Shown in pieces: positions 1-7,341 of a DNA stretch of 21,597 bases (its first letter is position 1; each line of letters begins with the position of its first letter). The position numbers were made by a program, and so were the translations under genes. The notes beneath the pieces were generated by a model. The model saw only the letters and a list, made by a program, of their open reading frames with translations, searched no databases and was not told the origin of the DNA. Source of the DNA: Corynebacterium sp. (lineage in GTDB: Bacteria; Actinomycetota; Actinomycetes; Mycobacteriales; Mycobacteriaceae); assembly GCA_030450335.1 (NCBI GenBank), contig JAKDIS010000037.1, forward strand, positions 1-21,597, in the 5' to 3' direction.

Positions 1-217
1 ACCCCCTCACGACCCTCCCCGTCCGAGCCAACTGTGATCCGGTACTCACTGCCGCCGATATTGTTTCCCACCCCACAATCCTCCCCCAGGTTGGGCTGCC
101 ATTACCCCTTTGCGCACACGATGGTTAATATGAATTTGTAACATCTAAGAGACGTGGATCACATGGACAAGGTTCTTGCCCCCTCCACGGCACTCGGCAC
201 CGATCCGGAAGGACGCA
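1..217. other. Upstream non-coding region of the acyl-CoA dehydrogenase gene
   Basis: No convincing reading frame is seen here. The stretch is C-rich up to about 120, then has a short A/T-rich patch (about 121-147) with -10-like hexamers TAATAT (126-131) and TAACAT (139-144). Neither has a good -35 at 16-18 bp, so the promoter is only a guess. A strong Shine-Dalgarno GGAAGGA at 207-213 serves the gene that starts at 218. Confidence 0.5.
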
Positions 218-1390
218 ATGAAGAACTACCTCCCCCGCACCATCTTCGACGAGGAACACGACATGTTCCGGGAGACCTGCAAGGACTTCGTGAACGCCGA
301 GGTCCGTCCGCACGTCGACAAGTGGCACGAGCAGGGTTTCAGCGACCGCGCCATGTTCAAGGCCGCCGGTAACCTCGGACTGCTGGGTATCACCTCCCCC
401 GAGGAGTTCGGCGGCGGCGGAATGCAGGACTACCGTTTCAACGCCATCCTCTCCGAGGAACTCGCCGAGGCCGACTGCGGTTCGGTCATCGTCTCCCTCC
501 AGGTCATCAACGACCTGGTGATCCCCTACCTCGAGCGTTTCGCCAACGACGAGCAGAAGGAGAAGTTCCTCCGCCCGCTGTGCGCCGGTGACAAGATCGC
601 CGCGATCGCCATGACCGAGCCCGGTGCCGGCGCGGACCTCGCAGGCATCCGCACCACCGCCCCGCGCGACGAGGACGGCAACTTCGTCCTCAACGGTTCC
701 AAGACCTTCATCTCCAACGGCATCCAGGCCGACTTCACCATCGTCGTCGCAATCACCGACCCCTCCAAGGGTCGTGCCGGTGTCTCCCTGCTGATCGTCG
801 AGGACGGCATGGAGGGCTACACCAAGGCCGCACCGCTGAAGAAGGTCGGCCTGAAGGCACAGGACACCGCCGAGCTGTCCTTCGAGAACGTCAAGGTCCC
901 CGCCGAGAACCTCCTCGGCGAGGAGGGCGCCGGCTTCGGCTACCTGCGCACGAACCTGGCCCAGGAGCGCGTCTCCATCGCCGTGGGTTCCATCGCGACG
1001 TCCCGCCGCGCCTTCGACCTGGTGTACAAGCACTCCCAGGAGCGCAAGACCTTCGGCAACCGTCTGGTGGACCACCAGGCCTACCGCTGGGAGCTGGCCA
1101 AGATGGCCACCGAGATCCAGTCCGCGCAGTCCTTCGTGGACGCCGCCGTGGCCGCCAAGGTCAAGGGTGAGCTCGACGAGACCACCGCGTCGATGGCCAA
1201 GTACCTGACCACCGAGCTGCAGATCAAGGTCGTCAACACGGCCGTCCAGCTGCACGGTGGCTACGGCTTCATGCTGGAGTACCCCATCGCCACGCACTAC
1301 CTGGACTCCCGCGTCCAGCCGATCTACGGCGGCCCCAACGAGATCATGCTCGAGATCATCAGCCGCAAGCTGGCCAAGGGCGAGAAGTAG
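218..1390 (+). CDS. Acyl-CoA dehydrogenase, long-chain/isovaleryl type
   Basis: A 390-aa flavoprotein that would oxidise an acyl-CoA to the trans-2-enoyl-CoA using FAD, in fatty-acid or branched-chain acyl-CoA breakdown. The ATG at 218 is chosen because GGAAGGA lies 4 nt upstream; an in-frame TTG at 176 has no such site. The family motifs are in order: AMTEPGAGAD (131-140, substrate/FAD loop), NGSKTFISNG (159-168), the ERKTFG segment (275-280) and QLHGGYGF (344-351). The position that holds the catalytic Glu in medium-chain enzymes (IYEG) is Gly371 here (IYGGPNEIM). A Glu at 250 in AQERVSIA matches the catalytic base of mammalian long-chain and isovaleryl-CoA dehydrogenases. The whole protein resembles mammalian LCAD closely, starting from FDEEHDMFR. 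Chain-length preference cannot be fixed from sequence. It stands alone and is closed by a strong palindrome at 1427-1467. Confidence 0.93.
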   Translation: MKNYLPRTIFDEEHDMFRETCKDFVNAEVRPHVDKWHEQGFSDRAMFKAAGNLGLLGITSPEEFGGGGMQDYRFNAILSEELAEADCGSVIVSLQVINDLVIPYLERFANDEQKEKFLRPLCAGDKIAAIAMTEPGAGADLAGIRTTAPRDEDGNFVLNGSKTFISNGIQADFTIVVAITDPSKGRAGVSLLIVEDGMEGYTKAAPLKKVGLKAQDTAELSFENVKVPAENLLGEEGAGFGYLRTNLAQERVSIAVGSIATSRRAFDLVYKHSQERKTFGNRLVDHQAYRWELAKMATEIQSAQSFVDAAVAAKVKGELDETTASMAKYLTTELQIKVVNTAVQLHGGYGFMLEYPIATHYLDSRVQPIYGGPNEIMLEIISRKLAKGEK

Positions 1391-1426
1391 CACCCACCCC
1401 TCCCCCTCACCTCTCCTGCATGACTC

Positions 1427-1467
1427 GGCAACCCGGGAGGCTGGTCCGACCAGCCTCCCGGGTTGCC
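1427..1467. terminator. 20-bp perfect palindrome, bidirectional terminator
   Basis: Arms 1427-1446 and 1448-1467 are perfect reverse complements around a single central base, so the real hairpin would open 2 bp to leave a 5-nt loop. It lies 36 bp after the acyl-CoA dehydrogenase stop and 11 bp after the pncA stop on the other strand. That fits a shared terminator for convergent genes. No clear T-run follows on the plus side. Confidence 0.8.
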
Positions 1468-1478
1468 GTGTGCCGGGC

Positions 1479-2096
1479 TCACGCCACGGTGACCCCCACG
1501 TAGGCCATCTGCTCCACGGCCACCGCCCCTCCGGTCACGGTCACCGGCGAGCACAACTCACTGAGCAGCTCCACCGTGAAGCCCTCCGCCACCGCGTCGA
1601 GGGCCGTGGCACGCACGCAGAAGTCCGTGGCGATGCCGCACACCGTCACCTCGGTGACGCCGCGTGAGCGCAGCCACGCCGCCAGGGTGCCGCCCTCCGC
1701 AGCACCGGCGGCGCCCGCGCCGTCCTCCCCCGCACCGTCCTCCAGGTGCCCCTCGAAGCCGGAGTAGGCCGCGGTGTACTCCCCCTTCAGGAACCACGCG
1801 TTCACGAGCGACGCGTCCAGCGCCGGGTGCAGCTGCGCGCCGTGGGTCCCGGCCACGCAGTGCACCGGCCAGGTCTCCTCGAAGTCGGGTTCGACCCCGT
1901 CGGGCGCGAAGTGCCCGGCGGGGTCGATGTGCCAGTCCTTCGTCCCCACGACGACGCCGTAGCGCTCGCCGTGGGCACGCAGGTGTTGCGTGATCGCCGC
2001 CGCGACGTCCGCCCCCTTCTCCGTTCCCAGGGAACCCCCTGGGCAGAAGTCGTTCTGGACGTCGACGACGATCAGTGCCCGGTGTGCAGCGTTCAT
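1479..2096 (-). CDS. pncA: Nicotinamidase/pyrazinamidase (PncA family)
   Basis: A 205-aa isochorismatase-fold amidohydrolase that converts nicotinamide to nicotinate for NAD salvage; the same activity activates pyrazinamide in mycobacteria. The catalytic triad is visible as Asp12 (VVDVQNDF), Lys104 (FLKGEYTAAYSGFEG) and Cys160 (ATDFCVRATALDA). The metal site is Asp54, His56 and His62 (TKDWHIDPAGHF). A Gly/Ala/Asp/Glu-rich stretch at about 119-136 looks like a low-complexity loop insertion; it lies between the Lys and Cys motifs and should not disturb the core. The ATG is 21 bp after the glyA stop with only a weak ribosome site, so it is probably co-transcribed and partly coupled with glyA. 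Confidence 0.93.
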   Translation of the reverse strand: MNAAHRALIVVDVQNDFCPGGSLGTEKGADVAAAITQHLRAHGERYGVVVGTKDWHIDPAGHFAPDGVEPDFEETWPVHCVAGTHGAQLHPALDASLVNAWFLKGEYTAAYSGFEGHLEDGAGEDGAGAAGAAEGGTLAAWLRSRGVTEVTVCGIATDFCVRATALDAVAEGFTVELLSELCSPVTVTGGAVAVEQMAYVGVTVA

Positions 2097-2117
2097 GACG
2101 CCAACACTAGGTCCGGG

Positions 2118-3425
2118 TCAGTTGATCTTCCAGTCCTCCAGCCCCGGGTACAGGGGGAAGTCCGCGGCGACCTTGTCGACGCGGGCACGCAGCGCCTCGG
2201 TGTCGGCCGCCTTGCCCTTGGCCAGGGCGGTGCCGATGACATCGGCGACCTCGGTGAACGCCTCGGCGTCCAGACCGCGGGACGCCAGGGCGGACGTGCC
2301 GATACGCAGGCCCGAGGTGACCATCGGCGGGCGCGGGTCGAAGGGCACCGCGTTGCGGTTGACGGTGATGCCGACCTCGTGGAGCAGGTCTTCGGCCTCC
2401 TGGCCGTTGAGCTCGGAGTTGCGCAGGTCCGCCAGGACGAGGTGGACGTCCGTGCCGCCGGTGAGCACCTGCACGCCGGCGTCGGTGGTGTCCTGGGCGG
2501 TGAGCCGCTCGGCGAGGATCTTCGCGCCCTCGAGGGTGCGTGCCTGGCGGTCGCGGAAGTCGTCGGTCTGGGCGACCTTCATCGACACTGCCTTCGCGGC
2601 GACGACGTGCATCAGCGGGCCGCCCTGCTGGCCCGGGAAGACCGCGGAGTTGAGCTTCTTGGCCCACTCCTGCTTCGCCAGGATCATGCCGGAACGCGGG
2701 CCGCCGAGGGTCTTGTGCACGGTGGTGGAGACCACGTCGGCGTAGGGCACGGGCGACGGGTGCAGGTCGGCGGCGACGAGGCCGGCGAAGTGGGCCATGT
2801 CCACCCACAGCTTCGCCCCGACCTCGTCGGCGATCTCACGGAAGGCGGCGAAGTCCTGGTGACGCGGGTAGGCCGACCAGCCGCCGATGATCACGGCCGG
2901 CTTCTCCTTGATGGCCTGCTCACGGACCTTGTCCATGTCCAGGCGGAAGGTCTCCGGGTCGACCTCGTAGGCGGCGACCTCGTAGAGCTTGCCGGAGAAG
3001 TTCAGCTTCATGCCGTGGGTCAGGTGACCACCGTGGGCCAGCGAGAGACCCATGATCTTGTCGCCGGGGTTGGCCAGGGCCATCAGGACCGCGGCGTTGG
3101 CCTGTGCGCCGGAGTGCGGCTGCACATTGGCGAACTCGGCGCCGAAGACGGCCTTGGCGCGCTCGCGGGCCAGGTCCTCGATGACGTCGACGTGCTCACA
3201 ACCGCCGTAGTAGCGGCGTCCGGGGTAGCCCTCGGCGTACTTGTTCGTCAGAACGGAGCCCTGCGCCTGGAGGACCGCGCGCGGAACGAAGTTCTCGCTC
3301 GCGATCATCTCCAGGGTGTCCCGCTGGCGGGAGAGTTCGCCGGCGATGGCCGCGGCCACCTCCGGGTCGAAGTCCGCCAGTTCAGCGTTGTGCTGGGACT
3401 GGTCTGGGTGGTTCGTCTGGCTCAT
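2118..3425 (-). CDS. glyA: Serine hydroxymethyltransferase
   Basis: A 435-aa PLP enzyme that interconverts serine and tetrahydrofolate with glycine and methylene-tetrahydrofolate, the main source of one-carbon units. Family marks are the N-terminal MIASENF (40-46), [13 protein letters not shown] (63-75), the PLP-contacting VDMAHFAGL (208-216) and [13 protein letters not shown], with the Schiff-base lysine at 238. Length and start match the family. The ATG is preceded by AAAGG about 11 nt upstream, and a TATGAT -10 box lies about 53 nt before the start. It is divergent from coaA, the arrangement known in C. glutamicum, and pncA follows 21 bp downstream. Confidence 0.98.
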   Translation of the reverse strand: MSQTNHPDQSQHNAELADFDPEVAAAIAGELSRQRDTLEMIASENFVPRAVLQAQGSVLTNKYAEGYPGRRYYGGCEHVDVIEDLARERAKAVFGAEFANVQPHSGAQANAAVLMALANPGDKIMGLSLAHGGHLTHGMKLNFSGKLYEVAAYEVDPETFRLDMDKVREQAIKEKPAVIIGGWSAYPRHQDFAAFREIADEVGAKLWVDMAHFAGLVAADLHPSPVPYADVVSTTVHKTLGGPRSGMILAKQEWAKKLNSAVFPGQQGGPLMHVVAAKAVSMKVAQTDDFRDRQARTLEGAKILAERLTAQDTTDAGVQVLTGGTDVHLVLADLRNSELNGQEAEDLLHEVGITVNRNAVPFDPRPPMVTSGLRIGTSALASRGLDAEAFTEVADVIGTALAKGKAADTEALRARVDKVAADFPLYPGLEDWKIN

Positions 3426-3477
3426 GGGGTGGATCGCCTTTCACGTCGGCCGCACTGGATCAGATCAATCACGAAAC

Positions 3478-3483
3478 ATCATA
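3478..3483 (-). promoter_or_regulatory. -10 box of the glyA promoter
   Basis: On the minus strand this reads TATGAT (5 of 6 to consensus), about 53 nt before the glyA ATG. There is no good -35 at 17 bp, which is common in corynebacterial promoters where the -10 element dominates. The site lies in the 130-bp glyA/coaA divergent region. Confidence 0.55.
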
Positions 3484-3542
3484 ACCTGACACACCTGCGG
3501 GCACTGCTGGCGGGTGATTGGCCCCACATGGTGCCGGGGTAG

Positions 3543-3548
3543 CACAAT
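3543..3548 (+). promoter_or_regulatory. Possible -10 box for a leaderless coaA mRNA
   Basis: CACAAT ends 7 nt before the coaA ATG at 3556, and TTGGCC at 3518-3523 could be a weak -35 with a 19-bp spacer. No Shine-Dalgarno sequence lies before the ATG, so transcription may begin at or next to the start codon. The -10 match is only moderate. Confidence 0.35.
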
Positions 3549-3555
3549 AGCCTCC

Positions 3556-4485
3556 ATGCCAGCCCGTAACCCCGACGAGTACTCCCCCTACATCGAGCTC
3601 GACCGGTCGCAGTGGCGCTCCTTACGGAGTTCCATGCCCCAGGTCCTGAGTTCCGGGGAACTCGAGGAGCTGCGCGGTATCGGTGAGGACATCGACATGG
3701 ACGAGGTCAGCGAAGTCTACCTCCCCCTGTCGCGGATGATCGACCTGCGTTTCGAGGCGATCCGGCAGCTCAACCGTGCCACGCAGACCTTCCTGGGCGA
3801 GGACATGCCCCACGTCCCGTTCATCATCGGCGTCTCGGGCTCCGTGGCGGTGGGCAAGTCGACCACCGCCCGCCTGCTGCAGGTCCTGCTGCAGCGCTGG
3901 GAGTCCCGGCCTCGGGTGGACCTGATCACCACCGACGGTTTCCTCTACCCGGCCGACGAACTCAACAAGCGGCACATGATGGGGCGCAAGGGGTACCCGG
4001 AGAGCTACGACCAGAAGGCCCTGCTCAACTTCGTCACCGCGGTGAAGTCGGGGGTGCCGCGGGTGCCCGCGCCGGTGTACTCGCACGAGAAGTACGACCG
4101 CCTCGACGAGGTCCACGTCGTGGACCGTCCGGACATCCTCATCGTCGAGGGGCTCAACGTGCTGCAGACGGGGCCCACGTTGATGGTCTCCGACCTCTTC
4201 GACTTCTCGGTCTACGTGGACGCCGACCGCAGGGACATCGAACGCTGGTACGTGGAGCGCTTCCTGAAGCTGAAGAACACCGCCTTCCGCAAGCCGGACG
4301 CCCACTTCCGCTACTACGCGGCGTTGAGCGACGAGGACGCGCTGGTCGTCGCCCGCGAGATCTGGCAGACGGTGAACCTGCCGAACCTGGTGGAGAACAT
4401 CCTGCCCACCCGGGTGCGGGCCTCCCTGGTCCTGCGCAAGGGCCCCGACCACCTGGTGGAGGCGGTACGGATGCGCAAGATCTAG
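3556..4485 (+). CDS. coaA: Pantothenate kinase, type I
   Basis: A 309-aa P-loop kinase that phosphorylates pantothenate, the first and committed step of coenzyme A synthesis. The Walker A motif [12 protein letters not shown] is at 92-103; [10 protein letters not shown] follows, then [13 protein letters not shown] and [21 protein letters not shown], all typical of the bacterial CoaA fold. The ATG at 3556 gives the usual N-terminus ([14 protein letters not shown]). A GTG at 3514 would add 14 residues but has no ribosome site and no family support. There is no Shine-Dalgarno upstream of 3556 either, which suggests a leaderless transcript. It is convergent with the prenyl synthase gene 30 bp downstream. 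Confidence 0.96.
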   Translation: MPARNPDEYSPYIELDRSQWRSLRSSMPQVLSSGELEELRGIGEDIDMDEVSEVYLPLSRMIDLRFEAIRQLNRATQTFLGEDMPHVPFIIGVSGSVAVGKSTTARLLQVLLQRWESRPRVDLITTDGFLYPADELNKRHMMGRKGYPESYDQKALLNFVTAVKSGVPRVPAPVYSHEKYDRLDEVHVVDRPDILIVEGLNVLQTGPTLMVSDLFDFSVYVDADRRDIERWYVERFLKLKNTAFRKPDAHFRYYAALSDEDALVVAREIWQTVNLPNLVENILPTRVRASLVLRKGPDHLVEAVRMRKI

Positions 4486-4515
4486 GAGCGTCCTCCCCCG
4501 GGACGACCTGTGTGC

Positions 4516-5271
4516 CTACTTGCCGTAGCGGCGTTCGCGCACGGAGAAGTCGCGCAGGGCGCGCAGGAAGTCCAGGCGGCGGAACGCCGGCCAGTAGGTG
4601 TCGGTGAACCAGATCTCCGAGTACGCCGACTGCCACAGCAGGAAGCCGGACAGACGCTGTTCGCCGGACGTCCTGATCACCAGGTCCGGGTCCGGTTGCC
4701 CGGAGGTGTAGAGGTGGTCGCCGATGGCGCCGTCGGTGATGTGCGCGCTCATCTCCTCCGGTGCGATCCCCTTGCCTGCGAGCTCGTCGACGAGCTTCTG
4801 GACGCCGTCGACGATCTCCTGCCGTCCGCCGTAGCCGACGGCGATGTTGACGTGCACCCCGGTGTGGTCGGCCGTCCGCGCCTCAGCATGACGCATACGC
4901 TCACGCAGCTCGTCGGGGATGAGGTCGAGCCGTCCCATGACGTGCAGCCGGAAACGCCCCTTGGCGGCGGCGAGCTCGTCGGAGACGTCGCCGATGATCC
5001 GCATCAGCAGGCCGAGCTCCTCGGCGCTGCGGCGCAGGTTCTCGGTGCTGAGCAGGTAGACGGTCACCGACTCGATGTCCTGCTCGTCGCACCAGTCGAC
5101 GACCTCGACGATCTTCTTCGCCCCCACACGGTGGCCGTGGGAGACGTCGGTGAAGCCGTTCTCGCGGGCCCATCGGCGGTTGCCGTCGCACATGATGGCG
5201 ACGTGCTTGGGCCGCCGACGGCCCTTCAGCTCACGCTGCAGTCGTCGCTCGTAGAGCGAGTAGAGAATCAC
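4516..5271 (-). CDS. Short-chain Z-isoprenyl diphosphate synthase (Rv1086-like cis-prenyltransferase)
   Basis: A 251-aa cis-prenyltransferase of the UppS family that adds isopentenyl diphosphate in Z configuration to an allylic primer, on the route to the polyprenyl phosphate lipid carrier of the cell wall. The catalytic Asp is at 29 in IMCDGNRRWA; further marks are VYLLSTENL (71-79), NIAVGYGGRQEI, and the RTSGEQRLSGFLLWQSAYSE block near the C-terminus. The residue matching Ala69 of E. coli UppS is Leu73. The M. tuberculosis Z-farnesyl diphosphate synthase Rv1086 also has Leu there, and it limits chain length. The start is GTG at 5271, overlapping the upstream stop by 4 nt (GTGA), so translation is probably coupled. 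A full-length decaprenyl product is the alternative, but is less likely given Leu73. Confidence 0.93.
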   Translation of the reverse strand: MILYSLYERRLQRELKGRRRPKHVAIMCDGNRRWARENGFTDVSHGHRVGAKKIVEVVDWCDEQDIESVTVYLLSTENLRRSAEELGLLMRIIGDVSDELAAAKGRFRLHVMGRLDLIPDELRERMRHAEARTADHTGVHVNIAVGYGGRQEIVDGVQKLVDELAGKGIAPEEMSAHITDGAIGDHLYTSGQPDPDLVIRTSGEQRLSGFLLWQSAYSEIWFTDTYWPAFRRLDFLRALRDFSVRERRYGK

Positions 5272-5651
5272 CGCTGGTCGCCACCTGCATCTTCTCCGTC
5301 GGTGCTGCGCACGTCGTCCCCGTCGTGCGCGTCGATCCCGGCCCGTTCGGCGGCGTTGCGGCGGGTGTTCTCCACGTCCGCGGCCTCCTCCTGCGCCATC
5401 CGCCGGTCGATGGTGTCGATGTCGAACGGGTCGATGCCGTTGGCCTCGGCGAAGTCGCGCCGCTTGTGCATCTTGCGCATACGCCGGTTGAACAGGTAGC
5501 CCAGGGCCAGGATGACGACGAGCAGGCCCACGATCACCAGCAGACCGACGGGTGCCGCCTTACCGAACTCCGGCCCCTGCGGGCCGCGGTTGACCTGTTC
5601 CTGGGCAACCAGGGAGACGGTGGAGGTTAGGGACGGGGAAACCGTGATCAT
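5268..5651 (-). CDS. Single-pass membrane protein of unknown function (Rv1083-like position)
   Basis: A 127-aa protein with a short N-terminal segment, one hydrophobic helix at about 33-54 (APVGLLVIVGLLVVILALGYLF), then a basic stop-transfer run (NRRMRKMHKRR) and an acidic cytoplasmic tail. The tail carries a recognisable FAEANGIDPFDIDTID stretch and ends in low-complexity Asp/Gly/Glu. It lies between mca (36 bp upstream) and the prenyl synthase (4-nt overlap). This matches the place of the uncharacterised Rv1083 next to mca in M. tuberculosis. No catalytic motif is visible. The context suggests a role near mycothiol detoxification or polyprenyl lipid metabolism at the membrane, but that is only inference. 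Confidence 0.8.
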   Translation of the reverse strand: MITVSPSLTSTVSLVAQEQVNRGPQGPEFGKAAPVGLLVIVGLLVVILALGYLFNRRMRKMHKRRDFAEANGIDPFDIDTIDRRMAQEEAADVENTRRNAAERAGIDAHDGDDVRSTDGEDAGGDQR

Positions 5652-5687
5652 GTCTTCAGAGCCTATCGAAGGTAGCGGCAGTCAGCC

Positions 5688-6608
5688 TCATTCGGGCACG
5701 ACGCCGGCGAAAAGGTCGTCCTCGGGCAGGCTGGTCTCCACCCGGGACTTGGCGAGCTCGAATTCCTCGGTGGTCCAGACCTGCTGCTGCAGGGCGGTGG
5801 GCACAGCGAAGAACGGGCCCTCGGGGTCGATCTGGGTGGCGTGGGCCCGCAGGGCGTCGTCCCGACGCTCGAACCACGGCGCGCACTCCACACGGGTGGT
5901 CACCCGCGGCATGATGTCGGGCATGTCCTTCCACCGGTCCAGCGCCACCGTGGCGTTGTCGTCGCCGGACTCGAGGCTGGCCTGGGCGAGCAGCTCGAAA
6001 CGACGCTTGATGAAACCGTGCGTGTAGTACACCTTCTGCACCTCCCACGGGCGTCCGACCTCCGGGTGGTAGTCCGGGTCCGCGGCAGCGTCGTAGGCGC
6101 GCATGCTCACCGCGTGCGTCTTGATGTGGTCGGGGTGCGGGTAGCCGCCGTTCTCGTCGTAGGTGATGACCACGTGCGGGCGGAAGTCCCGGATCACCCG
6201 GGTGAGTTCCAGGGTGACCGCCTCCGTGTCCGCGAGCGCGAAGCACCCCTCCGGCAGCGGCGGCAGCGGGTCCCCCTCGGGGAGTCCGGAGTCGACGTAG
6301 CCGAGCCAGCGGTGGGTGACGCCGAGGATGTCGGCGGCCCGGGCCATCTCCTGGCGGCGGACGTCGTTCATGTTGTCCACGACGCCGGGGACGTCCATCT
6401 TCGGGTTCAGGATGCTGCCGCGTTCGCCACCGGTGCAGGTGAGCACCATGACCTCGGCGCCCTCGTCGGCGTAGCGTGCCATCGCCGCCGCCCCCTTGCT
6501 GGACTCGTCGTCCGGATGGGCGTGGACGGCCAGGAGCCGCAGACCCTGACCGGGCCGGCTCTCTGCGGTCGAGCTTTCTGTGCTGTGGTCGGGAGCTCCT
6601 TCGCTCAC
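5688..6608 (-). CDS. mca: Mycothiol S-conjugate amidase
   Basis: A 306-aa zinc hydrolase of the LmbE/PIG-L family. It cleaves mycothiol S-conjugates of toxic electrophiles into a mercapturic acid, which is exported, and GlcN-Ins, which is recycled. The zinc site HAHPDDE is at 29-35, with YPHPDHIKTH at about 156-165. The central CTGGERGSILNPKMD and the TTRVECAPWFERRDDALRAHATQIDP segment mark Mca rather than the deacetylase MshB. Two in-frame GTG codons are close together. The second, at 6608, is preferred because AAGGGG lies 8 nt before it; the first (6617) sits directly against that site. It is divergent from the DUF4307 gene and leads a three-gene run with the membrane protein and the prenyl synthase. 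Confidence 0.93.
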   Translation of the reverse strand: MSEGAPDHSTESSTAESRPGQGLRLLAVHAHPDDESSKGAAAMARYADEGAEVMVLTCTGGERGSILNPKMDVPGVVDNMNDVRRQEMARAADILGVTHRWLGYVDSGLPEGDPLPPLPEGCFALADTEAVTLELTRVIRDFRPHVVITYDENGGYPHPDHIKTHAVSMRAYDAAADPDYHPEVGRPWEVQKVYYTHGFIKRRFELLAQASLESGDDNATVALDRWKDMPDIMPRVTTRVECAPWFERRDDALRAHATQIDPEGPFFAVPTALQQQVWTTEEFELAKSRVETSLPEDDLFAGVVPE

Positions 6609-6725
6609 GGATCGCACCCCTTCAGTCGTCGTCTTCGTGGTCTGTTTCGGTCAACTCACCCATTCAACGCTTCCGGCCGGGGCGCGTCCAATCCGTTCGA
6701 CTGGCTATTCCATGGTGGCAGGGCC

Positions 6726-6731
6726 TACGAT
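6726..6731 (+). promoter_or_regulatory. -10 box for a probable leaderless DUF4307 mRNA
   Basis: TACGAT ends 7 nt before the ATG at 6739. With no Shine-Dalgarno at a useful distance, transcription likely starts at or beside the ATG. No clear -35 is visible at 17 bp. Confidence 0.5.
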
Positions 6732-6738
6732 TTGTGGA

Positions 6739-7173
6739 ATGAGCAAGGCGACCTACGGTTCCTCCCGTCAACAGGGTGTGAGCGGCAAGTTCATCGTCAT
6801 CGGCATCGTGATCCTGTTGATCGCGGTCGGTGTCTACGTGTTCTCGCAGTTCCGCAACAGCACCAGTGCCGACGCCACCGGCGACGCCGCGGGCCACGAA
6901 CTCGTCGGCGACGACACCCTGCGGATGACCGTCGACATCACGCGGGACGACACCGACAAGCCCGCCTACTGCATCGTCACCGCCCTCGACCAGTCGCGGG
7001 CGGAGATCGGACGCCGCGAGGCGGTCGTCGCCGCCGGCGGCACGTCCAGCACGCGCCTGGTCATCGACATCCCGACGACGGGACGTCCTGTCGCCCCCGA
7101 CGTGTACGGCTGCTCCACGGTCTTCCCCGACTACCTCGACTCCGAACACACCTCCGGCATCGACGAAGACTGA
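6739..7173 (+). CDS. DUF4307 family membrane-anchored protein (Rv1081c-like)
   Basis: A 144-aa protein with one N-terminal membrane helix (about 18-37, FIVIGIVILLIAVGVYVFSQ) and an outer domain of about 100 residues. The outer domain has two cysteines (in AYCIVTAL and VYGCSTV) that could form a disulfide outside the membrane. This layout and the position between mca and greA match the conserved DUF4307 family; function is unknown. The ATG at 6739 is chosen over longer in-frame starts because the membrane helix begins soon after it and a TACGAT -10 box sits 7 nt upstream, pointing to a leaderless message. It may be transcribed into greA, although a hairpin at 7241-7262 intervenes. Confidence 0.82.
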   Translation: MSKATYGSSRQQGVSGKFIVIGIVILLIAVGVYVFSQFRNSTSADATGDAAGHELVGDDTLRMTVDITRDDTDKPAYCIVTALDQSRAEIGRREAVVAAGGTSSTRLVIDIPTTGRPVAPDVYGCSTVFPDYLDSEHTSGIDED

Positions 7174-7218
7174 CGGCCACCTGACGACACGGGGGAATCA
7201 CCCGAATCCCCCTGGTGG

Positions 7219-7224
7219 TACACT
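7219..7224 (+). promoter_or_regulatory. Extended -10 promoter element upstream of greA
   Basis: TGG followed by TACACT (7216-7224) matches an extended -10 pattern. The start would fall near 7231, giving a leader of about 110 nt before the greA ATG. There is no clear -35. Confidence 0.5.
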
Positions 7225-7240
7225 GTGCCCCGACAACTGT

Positions 7241-7266
7241 GCCGTGGGGACCGCCCCGCGGCTTTT
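7241..7266 (+). terminator. Terminator-like hairpin in the greA leader
   Basis: Arms GCCGTGGGG (7241-7249) and CCCCGCGGC (7254-7262) form a 9-bp stem (one G-T pair) with a 4-nt loop, followed at once by TTTT (7263-7266). This is the shape of an intrinsic terminator. It is either the end of the DUF4307 transcript or, because a promoter candidate lies just upstream, an attenuator in the greA leader. Confidence 0.65.
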
Positions 7267-7341
7267 CCCGAACGACCTCAGACCCTGTCCGGCAAAACAG
7301 GCTGAACACTGTGGTCTACCTGCAGGAGGACGCGAACGCTC

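Noticed and set aside
125..1393. Long minus-strand open frame opposite the acyl-CoA dehydrogenase
   Set aside because: It mirrors codons of a clear enzyme gene, has a Val/Leu/Gly/Asp-rich composition with no family motif, and results from GC bias at third positions.
1746..3542. 598-aa plus-strand open frame opposite pncA and glyA
   Set aside because: It runs across two well-supported genes and their shared promoter, with antisense-type low-complexity composition.
3514..3555. GTG at 3514 as the coaA start
   Set aside because: No ribosome site, and the extra 14 residues do not look like the family N-terminus; ATG 3556 is better.
4489..4505. Hairpin between coaA and the prenyl synthase as terminator
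   Set aside because: Only 5 bp plus one G-T pair with no T-run on either strand; too weak to call.
5268..5271. ATG start for the prenyl synthase gene
   Set aside because: The codon at 5271-5269 is GTG; no nearby ATG keeps the conserved N-terminal YSLYERRLQREL segment.
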